Shown: piece by piece, positions 33,341-41,431 of the stretch
Numbering within the stretch: the stretch's first letter is position 1
How the letters are laid out: each line of letters starts with the position of its first letter
Source: Clavibacter michiganensis
Lineage (GTDB): Bacteria > Actinomycetota > Actinomycetes > Actinomycetales > Microbacteriaceae
Direction of reading: 5' to 3'
NCBI RefSeq assembly: GCF_016907085.1
Contig: NZ_JAFBBJ010000001.1
Coordinates: 1,612,001-1,676,000 of the forward strand
Length of the DNA: 64,000 nucleotides
The notes under the pieces: model-generated
Seen by the model: the letters and a program-made list of their open reading frames with translations, nothing else
Database searches by the model: none
Told to the model about the DNA's origin: nothing
Position numbers and translations under genes: made by a program

Positions 33341-34963
33341 CTAGGCGTCGCGCCCTGGGCGGTCGGCGAGCCCCTCCCCTGCCGCGGCCTCGCGTGGCAG
33401 CGCCAGGAAGCCGTCGGCGACGAGCGCGCGGATCCGCGGCAGCAGCTCGGCGCGCAGGGCGCCCGGGTCCACCGCGGTGAGCTGCGCCACGGCGTCGACG
33501 ATGGCGCCGACCGCGAGCTCCCCGTCGCACGCGCCGACGAGCGCCGCGAGCCCGGTGTCGAGCGGCACCTCGCGGCCGAAGCCCGCGCCCTGGCGGAGCG
33601 TCATGACCGTGGGATCCTCGGCGCCCGGCCAGTAGTGCCGCTCCTCCGTGACGTCGCCGGCCACCACGAGCGCGAGCCCGGCGAGGGCGCGGTCGTCGAC
33701 GCCGGCGAGGGCGTCGTGCGCGGCGAGGGAGGCCTGGAGGTGGTCGCCGAGGCCGGTGGGGTTGTGGCCGAGGCCGCCGTGCAGCCGCTCGATCCGGCGG
33801 AGCGTCGGCGCCCCCGCGACCGGCCGGCGGAGGGTGAGGTAGCCGAATCCGACGCCGTCTACGCCACGCGCGGCGAAGTCGTCGAGCCAGGCGCCCATGA
33901 GGGCCTCCGACTCCGGGGTGCCGGCGCGGGTGCCGCCGTCGCGGATCCACGTCTCGGCGTACAGCGCGGCGTCCTGCACCTCGCGTTCGACGATCCACGC
34001 GTCGAGGCCGGATCCGGTGCGCGCCGCCGCGCGGTCGAGCCACCCCGCGACGCGCTCGAGGCCGGGCTCCCCGGCGCGGTGCTCCCAGTTGCCGAGGAGC
34101 TGGGCGACGCCGCCGGGCGTGAGGTGGTCGGCGAGGGCGGCGACGACGCCCTCCACGAGCGCGTCGCCGACGAGGCCCGCGTCGCGGTACTCGTAGGCCG
34201 GCACGCCCTCCGCGCGCGGGGTGATCACGAACGGCGGGTTCGAGACGATGTGGTCGAACCGCTCCCCCGCGACCGGCTCGAACAGGCTGCCGAGCCGGAG
34301 CTCGATGGTCGTGATCCCGTTGAGTGCCGCGTTGAGCGCCGCGAACGCGAGGGCGCGCGCGGAGATGTCGGTCGCCACGACGCGGTCGGCGTGGCGGGAG
34401 GCGTGCAGCGCCTGGATCCCGCAGCCGGTGCCGAGGTCGAGGGCGCTCGCGACGGGCGCGGAGATCATGAGGCCGCTGAGGGTGGCCGACGCGCCGCCGA
34501 CGCCGAGCACGTGGTCCTCGTCGAGGGCGCCGCCGGTGGCGAGCTCGCCCAGGTCGGACGCGATCCACCACTCGCCGACGCCGTGCGCGTCGATGAAGCC
34601 GTAGGGGCGGAGGTCGACCGCGGGTCGCACGCGGTCGCCATCGACCTCGACGAGGCCGAGGCGCCGCGCGCCGTCGAGGCCGAGCGTCGGCAGGGCGGCG
34701 CGGAGGTCGTCCGCGTCGACCGGATCGCCGAGCACGAACAGGGCCGCGAGCGCGGCGGCCGCGGGGAGTCCGTCGGCGGTGCGGGCGGCCTCGACGGCGC
34801 GACGGGCCGGGATCCGGTTCCCGCGGTGCAACGCCTGCCCGGCCGCGTCGCCCCACACGTCGAGCGCCGACGCGAGGGTGAAGGGCGCCGCCTCGAGGTC
34901 GGCGCGCAGCGCACGCACCTCGGGGCTCGCGATGGTCACGGGCGGGATCGCGGGGCGGGGCAC
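33341..34963 (-). CDS. SAM-dependent methyltransferase (PrmC/HemK-like fold)
   Basis: 540 residues from GTG 34963. An N-terminal helical/winged region (about 1-150) precedes the Rossmann methyltransferase domain (about 160-310), with SAM motif I ALDLGTGCGIQALH and the catalytic NPPF motif (SNPPFVITP). NPPF motifs occur in enzymes that methylate glutamine or nucleobase amino groups. The C-terminal 200 residues form an extra domain common in actinobacterial homologues. TAAGCT (34975-34970) is 6 nt before GTG, so it is leaderless. The substrate cannot be fixed from sequence. Confidence 0.82.
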   Translation of the reverse strand: MPRPAIPPVTIASPEVRALRADLEAAPFTLASALDVWGDAAGQALHRGNRIPARRAVEAARTADGLPAAAALAALFVLGDPVDADDLRAALPTLGLDGARRLGLVEVDGDRVRPAVDLRPYGFIDAHGVGEWWIASDLGELATGGALDEDHVLGVGGASATLSGLMISAPVASALDLGTGCGIQALHASRHADRVVATDISARALAFAALNAALNGITTIELRLGSLFEPVAGERFDHIVSNPPFVITPRAEGVPAYEYRDAGLVGDALVEGVVAALADHLTPGGVAQLLGNWEHRAGEPGLERVAGWLDRAAARTGSGLDAWIVEREVQDAALYAETWIRDGGTRAGTPESEALMGAWLDDFAARGVDGVGFGYLTLRRPVAGAPTLRRIERLHGGLGHNPTGLGDHLQASLAAHDALAGVDDRALAGLALVVAGDVTEERHYWPGAEDPTVMTLRQGAGFGREVPLDTGLAALVGACDGELAVGAIVDAVAQLTAVDPGALRAELLPRIRALVADGFLALPREAAAGEGLADRPGRDA

Positions 34964-35039
34964 CGGTCGAGCTTAACCGGCGAGGCGCCGGCCGCCGGGC
35001 GGGTGCCCGGCGACCGGCGCCGTGGATGCGGGAAGGAGG

Positions 35040-36650
35040 TCAGCGGCTCGTGACGGTGAGCTGCGGCGAGGACGGGGCCGGACCGCCTGCGGCCTGCAGG
35101 CCGACGTGGACGGTCTGACCCGCGGACAGCGCACCCGCCCAGTCGGCGCCCGTGCACGTCACGGTGCCGGAGTCGACCGTGCAGCGCATGCCCCAGCTGT
35201 TCCCGACGGAGGTCGTGCCGGGGCTCGCCCAGGACACGGTCCACCCGGCGACCGCGGACTTCGCGGTGACGTCGAGGCCCGCGACGTAGCCGGACGACCA
35301 GGATCCGCCCGGCTGCCACGTGGCCGTCACGGCGCCCGACGTGGAGGGCGCGGGCTGCGGCTGCGGCTGCGGCTGCGGCGCGGGCGTGGATCCGGCCGAT
35401 GAGCCGGAGCCCGACGAGGAGCCGGAGCCGGACCCCGAGCTGGAACCCGAACCCGACGACTGAGCCGGGTGCAGGATCGGCGCCATCGCGTCGAGCTTCG
35501 CCTGCTCGGGCGTGACCCAGTCGCTCTGCACGAGCCCGCCGGTGTCACCGCTGTCGGGGTTGAACGACCAGAACGAGGAGCTGATGCCGGTGGTCTGGAG
35601 GTACGACACCAGCGTCGTCAGCCACTGCTTGTCGCTGGTGGTCTCGAGCTTCGTGCCGAACTCGCCGAGCAGCACCGGGGCGATGCTCTTCTTCGCGAGG
35701 TAGCCCCAGTGGGCGTCCCACACGCTGGGCAGGTTGTTCGGGTAGTCCGGCGAGCTGAACCACGACTGCGCGTAGATGCTCGCGGGGTAGTCGTGCGGCG
35801 AGTACACGACGCGGTTCGCGACGCTCAGCTCGACGGGCTTGTCGCCCGCGGCGCCGAGGGCCCCGCCCCACCACGTGCCGGATCCGTCGGGCTGCTTGTC
35901 GGTGCCCTCGACGATGACCAGCAGGTTCGGGTTCACCGACAGCACCGCGTCGCCCCCGCGCTCGGCGGCGAGCCGCCAGTCGGTGGCCGTGTCCCCGGAG
36001 CCCCAGGTCGCCTGGCCGTGCGGCTCGTTGTGCAGGTCGACGCCGATGACCGTGGGGTCGTCCTTGTAGCGGTCCGCGAGCATCTTCCAGTCGGAGATCC
36101 ACTGGGACTCGGGGAGGTCGTTCGTGTACCACAGCTCGGACTGGCCGTCGGTGGTCGGGCGGTGCTGGTCGAGGAACACGTTGAGGCCGTTGGCCTTCGC
36201 GGAGGCGATGGCACGGTCCATGAGCTGCAGCGGGGTGATGCCCTTCAGGTCCGGATTGGCGGTGGTCCCCCAGTCGGCGACGCTCGAGGCGCGGAGGCAG
36301 CTGTTCGCGAACGGCATGCGCACCGTCGTGAAGCCCATGTCGTGCAGGTGCTTCATGCCGCTGTCGAGGGTAATCTTGTCGAGACCGTGGAGCACGCACC
36401 CCGACGACTCGAGCCCGAACCAGGCGGCGCCGCGGATCGTGTACGTGGAACCGGTGGAGTCGACGATCTTCCCGCCGTCCGTGTGGAGCCATCCGGACGC
36501 GGTGGATGAGGTCGACGCCGCGGCGGGGTGCGCCGAGGCGGAGCCCGGGTCAGCTGCGGAGGCCGAGGCAGCTGACGCTCCCGCCGTCGCGAGCGCGACC
36601 GGGAGGAGCAGTCCGAGCAGTGCGGAGGTGAGGCCTCTTCGTGTCTTCAT
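35040..36650 (-). CDS. Secreted endo-1,4-beta-glucanase, GH5 with C-terminal CBM2
   Basis: 536 residues. A Sec signal peptide (about 1-33) is followed by a GH5 domain (about 52-395), with acid/base Glu209 (VDLHNEPHG) and nucleophile Glu330 (VLLGEFGTK). A Ser/Gly then Pro/Gln linker (about 398-440) leads to a CBM2-type cellulose-binding domain (about 443-536), with Trp residues in TWQPGGSWSSGY and a Cys pair. No expansin-like domain is present, unlike CelA of Clavibacter. It resembles the shorter chromosomal cellulases of that genus. TAGCCT (36662-36657) lies 6 nt before ATG. It degrades plant cellulose outside the cell. Confidence 0.92.
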   Translation of the reverse strand: MKTRRGLTSALLGLLLPVALATAGASAASASAADPGSASAHPAAASTSSTASGWLHTDGGKIVDSTGSTYTIRGAAWFGLESSGCVLHGLDKITLDSGMKHLHDMGFTTVRMPFANSCLRASSVADWGTTANPDLKGITPLQLMDRAIASAKANGLNVFLDQHRPTTDGQSELWYTNDLPESQWISDWKMLADRYKDDPTVIGVDLHNEPHGQATWGSGDTATDWRLAAERGGDAVLSVNPNLLVIVEGTDKQPDGSGTWWGGALGAAGDKPVELSVANRVVYSPHDYPASIYAQSWFSSPDYPNNLPSVWDAHWGYLAKKSIAPVLLGEFGTKLETTSDKQWLTTLVSYLQTTGISSSFWSFNPDSGDTGGLVQSDWVTPEQAKLDAMAPILHPAQSSGSGSSSGSGSGSSSGSGSSAGSTPAPQPQPQPQPAPSTSGAVTATWQPGGSWSSGYVAGLDVTAKSAVAGWTVSWASPGTTSVGNSWGMRCTVDSGTVTCTGADWAGALSAGQTVHVGLQAAGGPAPSSPQLTVTSR

Positions 36651-36689
36651 GCGGGAAGGCTAGGACCGCATCGCGCGTCGCGTTCCCAT

Positions 36690-36708
36690 CCCTCACAGGG
36701 CGTGAGGG
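36690..36708. promoter_or_regulatory. Inverted repeat upstream of the cellulase promoter
   Basis: CCCTCAC-AGGGC-GTGAGGG, a perfect 7-5-7 repeat. It lies about 30-50 bp upstream of the cellulase -10 element, a typical activator or repressor position. The factor is unknown. It could also be a short RNA hairpin downstream of the tRNA terminator. Confidence 0.4.
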
Positions 36709-36737
36709 TGCCCAGTCATCCGCAGGGGACAAGCAAA

Positions 36738-36757
36738 AACCCCGCCGGAGCGGGGTT
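36738..36757 (-). terminator. Terminator of the tRNA-Ala transcript
   Basis: On the minus strand an 8-bp stem (AACCCCGC/GCGGGGTT) with a 4-nt loop runs into TTTTT (36739-36735), just 3' of the tRNA. Confidence 0.85.
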
Positions 36758-36761
36758 CTTG

Positions 36762-36834
36762 TGGACCTAAGGAGATTCGAACTCCTGACCTCCTCGATGC
36801 GAACGAGGCGCGCTACCAACTGCGCCATAGGCCC
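36762..36834 (-). tRNA. tRNA-Ala(CGC)
   Basis: A 73-nt cloverleaf with 7-bp acceptor, D-arm GCGC, anticodon stem CCTCG/CGAGG, loop TTCGCAT (anticodon CGC, codon GCG) and T-arm AGGAG/CTCCT. The acceptor has G3-U70, the alanine identity pair. CCA is not encoded. A terminator follows. Confidence 0.95.
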
Positions 36835-36899
36835 TGACAACTCCACGAGACTACCACGTCACGCGGAGCCCTCCGAACCGCGGGCCCGGAGGCGGTGGG

Positions 36900-37868
36900 T
36901 CAGCCGACCGCCCGGCGGCGACGCAGCACCTCGTCGAGGTCGCCCATGCCGGGCTCCGCGTCGTCGACGATGCCCATGCGCGAGAAGCGGCTGACGGGAG
37001 CGGTGCGCGCGGCGGGCGCTGCCGGGGCGGCGGATGCGGCGGGCGCGTCTGCCTCCTCCTCGGCGGACAGGCGCGCGACCTCGGGCTCGAGGTGCGCGCG
37101 TCGCAGCGTCTCCTCCGACGCGGCGGCGGCGCGGCGCATCTCCTCGACGGGCGAGAGCGGCGCGCGTGGCGCGCTGCCCGCGCCGGGACGCGGGCCGGGC
37201 GCCTGCGAGCGGGAGAGGTAGAGCGGCTTGGGCACGGGCACCGGCGTCCACGACTCGCCCTCCTCGCGATCGGCGACGGGCGCGGCGGGCTGCTCGGCGG
37301 ACTCGTGGAAGTCGGTGAAGCCCGTCTGCGGACGCGGCCGGGCCTCGGGCGCCTGCAGGCGGCGGGCGGCGGCGACCTGGGACATGCGCTGCAGGATCGC
37401 GAGCGAGCCCATGGTGGCGAGGGACGAGATCACGAGCAGCGTCCAGGCGCCGGCACCGGCGACCTGGGCGATGCCGGCGATCACGCCCACGAGGGCGAGC
37501 GCGAGGATGGCGGTGGCGACGAGCCGGGTGCGGCGGAGGCGCGTGGCGGCGGAGGGCGACGTTGCGGACACGGGGGCCACTTTCGGTAGGGCGCGCTGGG
37601 CGGCGGCGTCTCGCGCACGCGCGGCGGCTTCGGCTTCTTCTGCGGCCCGGCGGAGGGCGCGCTGCTGCTCGACGACGCTGCGGGCACGGGTCTCGGCGCG
37701 CACCGCGTCGGGGACCTCGGCCGTCTCGGCCAGGATCCGCAGGGTCTGCTGGAGGCGCACGGCGTTGCGCTCGGTCGCCATGTACTGGCGCCGGTGCAGC
37801 CACGTGGGCAGCAGGTAGGCGAGCCAGAGCACCGCGGAGAGCGCGATGATGATGCCGCCGGATTGCAT
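36900..37868 (-). CDS. Membrane protein of unknown function with long charged regions
   Basis: 322 residues. An N-terminal helix (GGIIIALSAVLWLAYLLP) is followed by an Arg/Ala/Glu-rich coiled-coil-like stretch (about 45-95), two central helices (about 115-160), and a long disordered Pro/Ala-rich cytoplasmic tail with PVPVPKPLYLSRSQAPGPRP. No domain is recognised. TAGCCT (37880-37875) is 6 nt before ATG. The gene ends 65 nt from tRNA-Ala. Confidence 0.72.
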   Translation of the reverse strand: MQSGGIIIALSAVLWLAYLLPTWLHRRQYMATERNAVRLQQTLRILAETAEVPDAVRAETRARSVVEQQRALRRAAEEAEAAARARDAAAQRALPKVAPVSATSPSAATRLRRTRLVATAILALALVGVIAGIAQVAGAGAWTLLVISSLATMGSLAILQRMSQVAAARRLQAPEARPRPQTGFTDFHESAEQPAAPVADREEGESWTPVPVPKPLYLSRSQAPGPRPGAGSAPRAPLSPVEEMRRAAAASEETLRRAHLEPEVARLSAEEEADAPAASAAPAAPAARTAPVSRFSRMGIVDDAEPGMGDLDEVLRRRRAVG

Positions 37869-37965
37869 GTCCCGAGGCTAGGAGGTCCGGCGGGCACGGC
37901 GCGGGAAGCGCGCCGCGTGTCCACGGCGACACCGGCGCATCCGCAGGTCCGCGGACGCGCGGAGG

Positions 37966-38628
37966 TCAGATCCGGCGCTGCACGGCAAGGGGCACGGCGG
38001 CCGCCTGCACGTCGGCGTCGGGGACGCGCGACCACTCGGGATCCACGCCGCCCTCCTTCCAGCGCGCGAGCACGCTGGTGGAGAGCTCCTCGACGACGAG
38101 GCCGAAGCAGAAGTGGTCGCGCCAGTCGCCGTTGATGTGGATGTAGCGGCGGCGCAGCCCCTCGTAGCGGAAGCCGAGCTTCTGGACCACGCGGAGGCTG
38201 GGCGCGTTCTCCGGGCGGATGCAGATCTCCATCCGGTGGAGCCCGAGCGTCGTGAAGCAGTAGTCGGTCGCCAGCGCGACGGCCGTGGGCGTGACGTTCC
38301 GCCCCGCGAACTCCTGGCCGACCCAGTAGCCGATGGTCGCGCTCGAGAGCGAGCCGTAGGCGATGGAGGACACGTTGAGCTGTCCGGCGAACTCGTCGTC
38401 GTAGTCGATGACGAGCGGGACCCCGAGGCCCGCTCGCGCGTTGGCCTGCAGCGACCGGATGCTCGCCCGCGTGTCGAAGGCCATCGGCGCGTAGGGGCTC
38501 GTGGCCTCCCACTTGCGGAGCCAGGAGCGGTTGTCGAGCAGCGAGCGCTCGAGGGCCCGCGAGTCGCGGAGCCGGATGGGCCGGACGGAGATGCGCCCGT
38601 CCCGCATGGTGGGTACGGTCTGCGGCAC
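37966..38628 (-). CDS. RimJ/RimL-like GNAT acetyltransferase
   Basis: About 220 residues. Conserved segments are SVRPIRLRDSRAL at the N-terminus, IGYWVGQEFAGRNVTPTAV (acetyl-CoA loop variant) and GLHRMEICIRPENAPSLRVV typical of RimJ/RimL-type ribosomal-protein N-terminal acetyltransferases. TAGGCT (38641-38636) lies 7 nt before GTG 38628 but overlaps the region just before ATG 38634, so the GTG is the better leaderless start. The target protein is unknown. Confidence 0.8.
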   Translation of the reverse strand: MPQTVPTMRDGRISVRPIRLRDSRALERSLLDNRSWLRKWEATSPYAPMAFDTRASIRSLQANARAGLGVPLVIDYDDEFAGQLNVSSIAYGSLSSATIGYWVGQEFAGRNVTPTAVALATDYCFTTLGLHRMEICIRPENAPSLRVVQKLGFRYEGLRRRYIHINGDWRDHFCFGLVVEELSTSVLARWKEGGVDPEWSRVPDADVQAAAVPLAVQRRI

Positions 38629-38691
38629 GTCCATGAGCCTAGGCCTCAGCGCGGGCGCCGGTGCGACCCGGCCCCGCGTCGCGGACCCGGA

Positions 38692-39588
38692 TCAGCGCTC
38701 GAGCGTCTTGACGAACTCGGGCAGCCACTCGCGCAGGCCCTCGCCGAGGTCCTCGTGGTCGACGCCGAGCTGGACGATGGCCTTCAGGTAGTCGAGCCGG
38801 TCGCCCGTGTCGTAGCGGCGGCCGCGGAACACGACGCCGTAGACGCCGCCGGTCCACTCGGGTGCGGCGGCCATCTTCTCGAGCGCGTCGGTGAGCTGGA
38901 TCTCGCCGCCCTTGCCGGGCTCCGTCTTGTGCAGCACGTCGAAGACCTCGGGGCGCAGCACGTAGCGGCCGATGATCGCGAGGTTGGAGGGCGCGGTGCC
39001 GGCGGCGGGCTTCTCGACCATGCCGGTGATGCGCACGACGTCGTCATCGTCGGTCTCCTCGACCGTGGCGACGCCGTAGAGGTGCGTCTGCGAGGGATCG
39101 ACCTCGAGCAGCGCGACGACGGAGCAGCCGCGCTGGAGCTGGACCTCGATCATGCGGGACAGGAGCACGTCGCGCTTGTCGATGATGTCGTCGCCGAGGA
39201 GCACGGCGAACGGCTCGCGGCCCACGTGCATCTCGGCGCGGAGCACCGCGTGGCCGAGGCCCTTGGGGTCGCCCTGGCGGACGTAGTGCATGTCGGCGAG
39301 GTCGGTGGACTCGTTGACCTTGCGGAGCTTCGCGTCGTCGCCCTTGAGCTGGAGGGTGGCCTCGAGCTCGGCGTTGCGGTCGAAGTGGTTCTCGAGGGCG
39401 GTCTTGTTGCGGCCCGTGATCATGAGGACGTCGTGCAGTCCCGCTCCCACGGCCTCCTCCACCACGTACTGGATGGCCGGGCGGTCGACGACCGGCAGCA
39501 TCTCCTTCGGCATCGCCTTCGTCGCGGGAAGGAATCGCGTTCCGAGTCCCGCGGCGGGGATGACGGCCTTAGTGATGTGGGTGACCAT
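38692..39588 (-). CDS. galU: UTP-glucose-1-phosphate uridylyltransferase
   Basis: 298 residues, the standard GalU length. The nucleotidyltransferase signature is KAVIPAAGLGTRFLPATKAM with Lys in KEMLPVVDRPAIQYV. FAVLLGDDIID binds the metal. It forms UDP-glucose for surface polysaccharides and trehalose. TACGCT (39601-39596) is 7 nt before ATG, leaderless. The promoter is shared, in opposite direction, with the cyclo-ligase gene; the two starts are only 40 bp apart. Confidence 0.95.
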   Translation of the reverse strand: MVTHITKAVIPAAGLGTRFLPATKAMPKEMLPVVDRPAIQYVVEEAVGAGLHDVLMITGRNKTALENHFDRNAELEATLQLKGDDAKLRKVNESTDLADMHYVRQGDPKGLGHAVLRAEMHVGREPFAVLLGDDIIDKRDVLLSRMIEVQLQRGCSVVALLEVDPSQTHLYGVATVEETDDDDVVRITGMVEKPAAGTAPSNLAIIGRYVLRPEVFDVLHKTEPGKGGEIQLTDALEKMAAAPEWTGGVYGVVFRGRRYDTGDRLDYLKAIVQLGVDHEDLGEGLREWLPEFVKTLER

Positions 39589-39628
39589 GCGATCGAGCGT
39601 AGCGGGCGAACATACCTAGACTCGAACC

Positions 39629-40204
39629 ATGCCGAGCGATGTCGGGAACGAGAAGAGGGCGCTGCGCGCCCAGCTGCGGGAGCGTCGTCGGCAGATGACC
39701 TCGACGGAGCGCGACGAGGCGGCGCACGGGCTGACGAGCCGGTTGACCGAGCTCGTGGCGAACCACGACGCGAGCCGGGTCGCCTGCTACCTGTCCACGG
39801 TCGACGAGCCCACCACGCGGCCGTTCCTCCAGTGGCTGCACGCGAACGACCGGCAGGTGCTCCTGCCGGTGTCGCGCAACGACGGCCTGCTCGACTGGGT
39901 CGTGAGCGACGGCACGGAGACCGAGGGCCTCTTCGGCCTGCCGGAGCCGGTGGGCGAGCTGCTCGGACCGATCGCCATCAACGACGTCGACCTCATCGTC
40001 GTGCCCGCCGCGGCGGTCGACCAGGGCGGGATGCGCATGGGATGGGGCCGCGGCTACTTCGACAAGACCCTCGGATCCATGGAGGCCTGCCCCCCGGTCT
40101 ACGCTGTGGTGTTCGACGCCGAGTTCGTCGACGAGCTCCCGCGGGAGAAGCACGACATGCCGGTCGACGGCATCGTGACCCCGACCCTCATCCACTCCTT
40201 CTAG
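39629..40204 (+). CDS. 5-formyltetrahydrofolate cyclo-ligase
   Basis: 191 residues. An N-terminal KRALRAQLRERRRQM basic helix precedes the signature GMRMGWGRGYFDKTL, which binds ATP and folate. ATP-dependent conversion of 5-formyl-THF to 5,10-methenyl-THF is the expected reaction. TAGACT (39617-39622) lies 6 nt before ATG. The FmdB-like and mscL genes follow closely, an arrangement that recurs in actinobacteria. Confidence 0.93.
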   Translation: MPSDVGNEKRALRAQLRERRRQMTSTERDEAAHGLTSRLTELVANHDASRVACYLSTVDEPTTRPFLQWLHANDRQVLLPVSRNDGLLDWVVSDGTETEGLFGLPEPVGELLGPIAINDVDLIVVPAAAVDQGGMRMGWGRGYFDKTLGSMEACPPVYAVVFDAEFVDELPREKHDMPVDGIVTPTLIHSF

Positions 40205-40210
40205 GGACCC

Positions 40211-40630
40211 ATGCCCACGTACTCCTACCGCTGCACGGTGTGCGGCAACGCCTTCGACATCGTCCAGGCGTTCACCGACGACTCCCTCACCGAGTGCCCC
40301 GTGTGCGGCGGCAAGCTCCGCAAGCTGTTCGCCGCGGTCGGCGTGAGCTTCACCGGCAGCGGCTTCTACCGCAACGACTCGCGCACCGAGGACGCGGCCA
40401 AGCGGTCGCGGTCGTCGTCGGGGTCGGCGAAGTCGTCCGGATCGGGGGCGTCGGACTCTTCGTCATCCGGATCGTCGGGCTCCTCGTCCTCGTCTTCGTC
40501 ATCCGGATCGTCGGACTCCTCCGGGTCGTCCGGATCCGGCACCGTCGGCCAGGGCTCCGGTACCGTGACCCCCAGCACCCCCTCCGGTCCCGCGTCCTCG
40601 GGCTCCGGTCCGTCCTCGCCGTCCACCTGA
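40211..40630 (+). CDS. FmdB-type zinc-ribbon protein with Ser/Gly-rich tail
   Basis: 139 residues. The first 45 residues are an FmdB zinc ribbon (MPTYSYRCTVCGNAFDI, then CPVCGG), with two CxxC pairs. From about residue 60 the chain is almost only Ser, Gly, Asp and Thr, which is likely disordered. The start ATG 40211 is 6 nt after the cyclo-ligase stop, so they share a transcript. Regulatory or metal-related roles are guessed for this family; the function is not known. Confidence 0.85.
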   Translation: MPTYSYRCTVCGNAFDIVQAFTDDSLTECPVCGGKLRKLFAAVGVSFTGSGFYRNDSRTEDAAKRSRSSSGSAKSSGSGASDSSSSGSSGSSSSSSSSGSSDSSGSSGSGTVGQGSGTVTPSTPSGPASSGSGPSSPST

Positions 40631-40658
40631 TCGGGCGGCCCGCCAGACAGGAGCACCC

Positions 40659-41141
40659 ATGAAGGGCTTCAAGGAGTTCATCCTCCGCGGCAACGTCATC
40701 GACCTCGCGGTCGCGGTCGTCATCGGCGCCGCGTTCACCGCGATCGTGACGGCCATCGTCACGTCCGTCTTCAACCCGCTGATCGCGGCGCTCTTTAACG
40801 CGTCGACGCTCGCCGACGCCTTCAAGGTCGAGATCCCGACGGCGAACGGCGAGACATCCACCCTTCTCTTCGGAGCCGTGCTCGCCGCGCTGATCAACTT
40901 CCTCATCGTCGCCGCGGTCGTCTACTTCGCGCTCGTGCTGCCCGTGAACCACCTCAAGAAGGTCGCGTTCGCGAAGCAGAAGGCCGCCGAGGAGGCGACG
41001 CCCAAGGACGTGCCGCCGACCGAGGCCGAGCTGCTCATCGAGATCCGCGACCTGCTCGCCGGGCGGCCGTCGCCCGAGGGCGCGCACACGATCGCGTCGT
41101 CCACCGGCCAGCACGTGGCGGAGCCCGGGAAGCCGACCTAG
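40659..41141 (+). CDS. mscL: Large-conductance mechanosensitive channel
   Basis: 160 residues. TM1 is GNVIDLAVAVVIGAAFTAIV with the conserved FKEFILRGN start, and TM2 is LFGAVLAALINFLIVAAVVYF. The C-terminal bundle begins after KKVAFAKQKAAEE. The pentamer releases solutes during osmotic downshock. AGGAG lies upstream of ATG 40659. It is downstream of the FmdB-like gene in the same operon. Confidence 0.95.
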   Translation: MKGFKEFILRGNVIDLAVAVVIGAAFTAIVTAIVTSVFNPLIAALFNASTLADAFKVEIPTANGETSTLLFGAVLAALINFLIVAAVVYFALVLPVNHLKKVAFAKQKAAEEATPKDVPPTEAELLIEIRDLLAGRPSPEGAHTIASSTGQHVAEPGKPT

Positions 41142-41182
41142 CGCTCCACCCGCGCTACCCGACCGCCTCCGGCGTCGACCCG

Positions 41183-41431
41183 TCAGCCCCAGTGGGGTGG
41201 GCGGTCGAGCCGGAGGCGGTCGTCGTTCGCGTCGGAGGCGGCGGGTGCGTCGCCCCAGCCCTGCGGGGCGTCCTCGGCGGCGGGCACCGCGGGAGCTCGG
41301 GCGGCGGACTGCGGCGTGGGGTCGGATCCGGGCACGGGCGGCGTCGACGCGCGTCGCGACCGGCGGGCCGGGCGGCGCTCCCCCGTCGTGTCGGCCGCCG
41401 GCCCGGCGTCCGACGCGTCGCGCTCCGGCAT
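41183..41431 (-). CDS. Small hypothetical protein coupled to the helicase-like gene
   Basis: 82 residues, Pro/Ala/Arg-rich, probably disordered, ending RLRLDRPPHWG. ATG 41431 overlaps the upstream stop by one base (TGATG), which suggests reinitiation. No domain is recognised. Codon-position GC bias fits coding sequence only weakly, so this is a moderate-confidence gene. Confidence 0.5.
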   Translation of the reverse strand: MPERDASDAGPAADTTGERRPARRSRRASTPPVPGSDPTPQSAARAPAVPAAEDAPQGWGDAPAASDANDDRLRLDRPPHWG

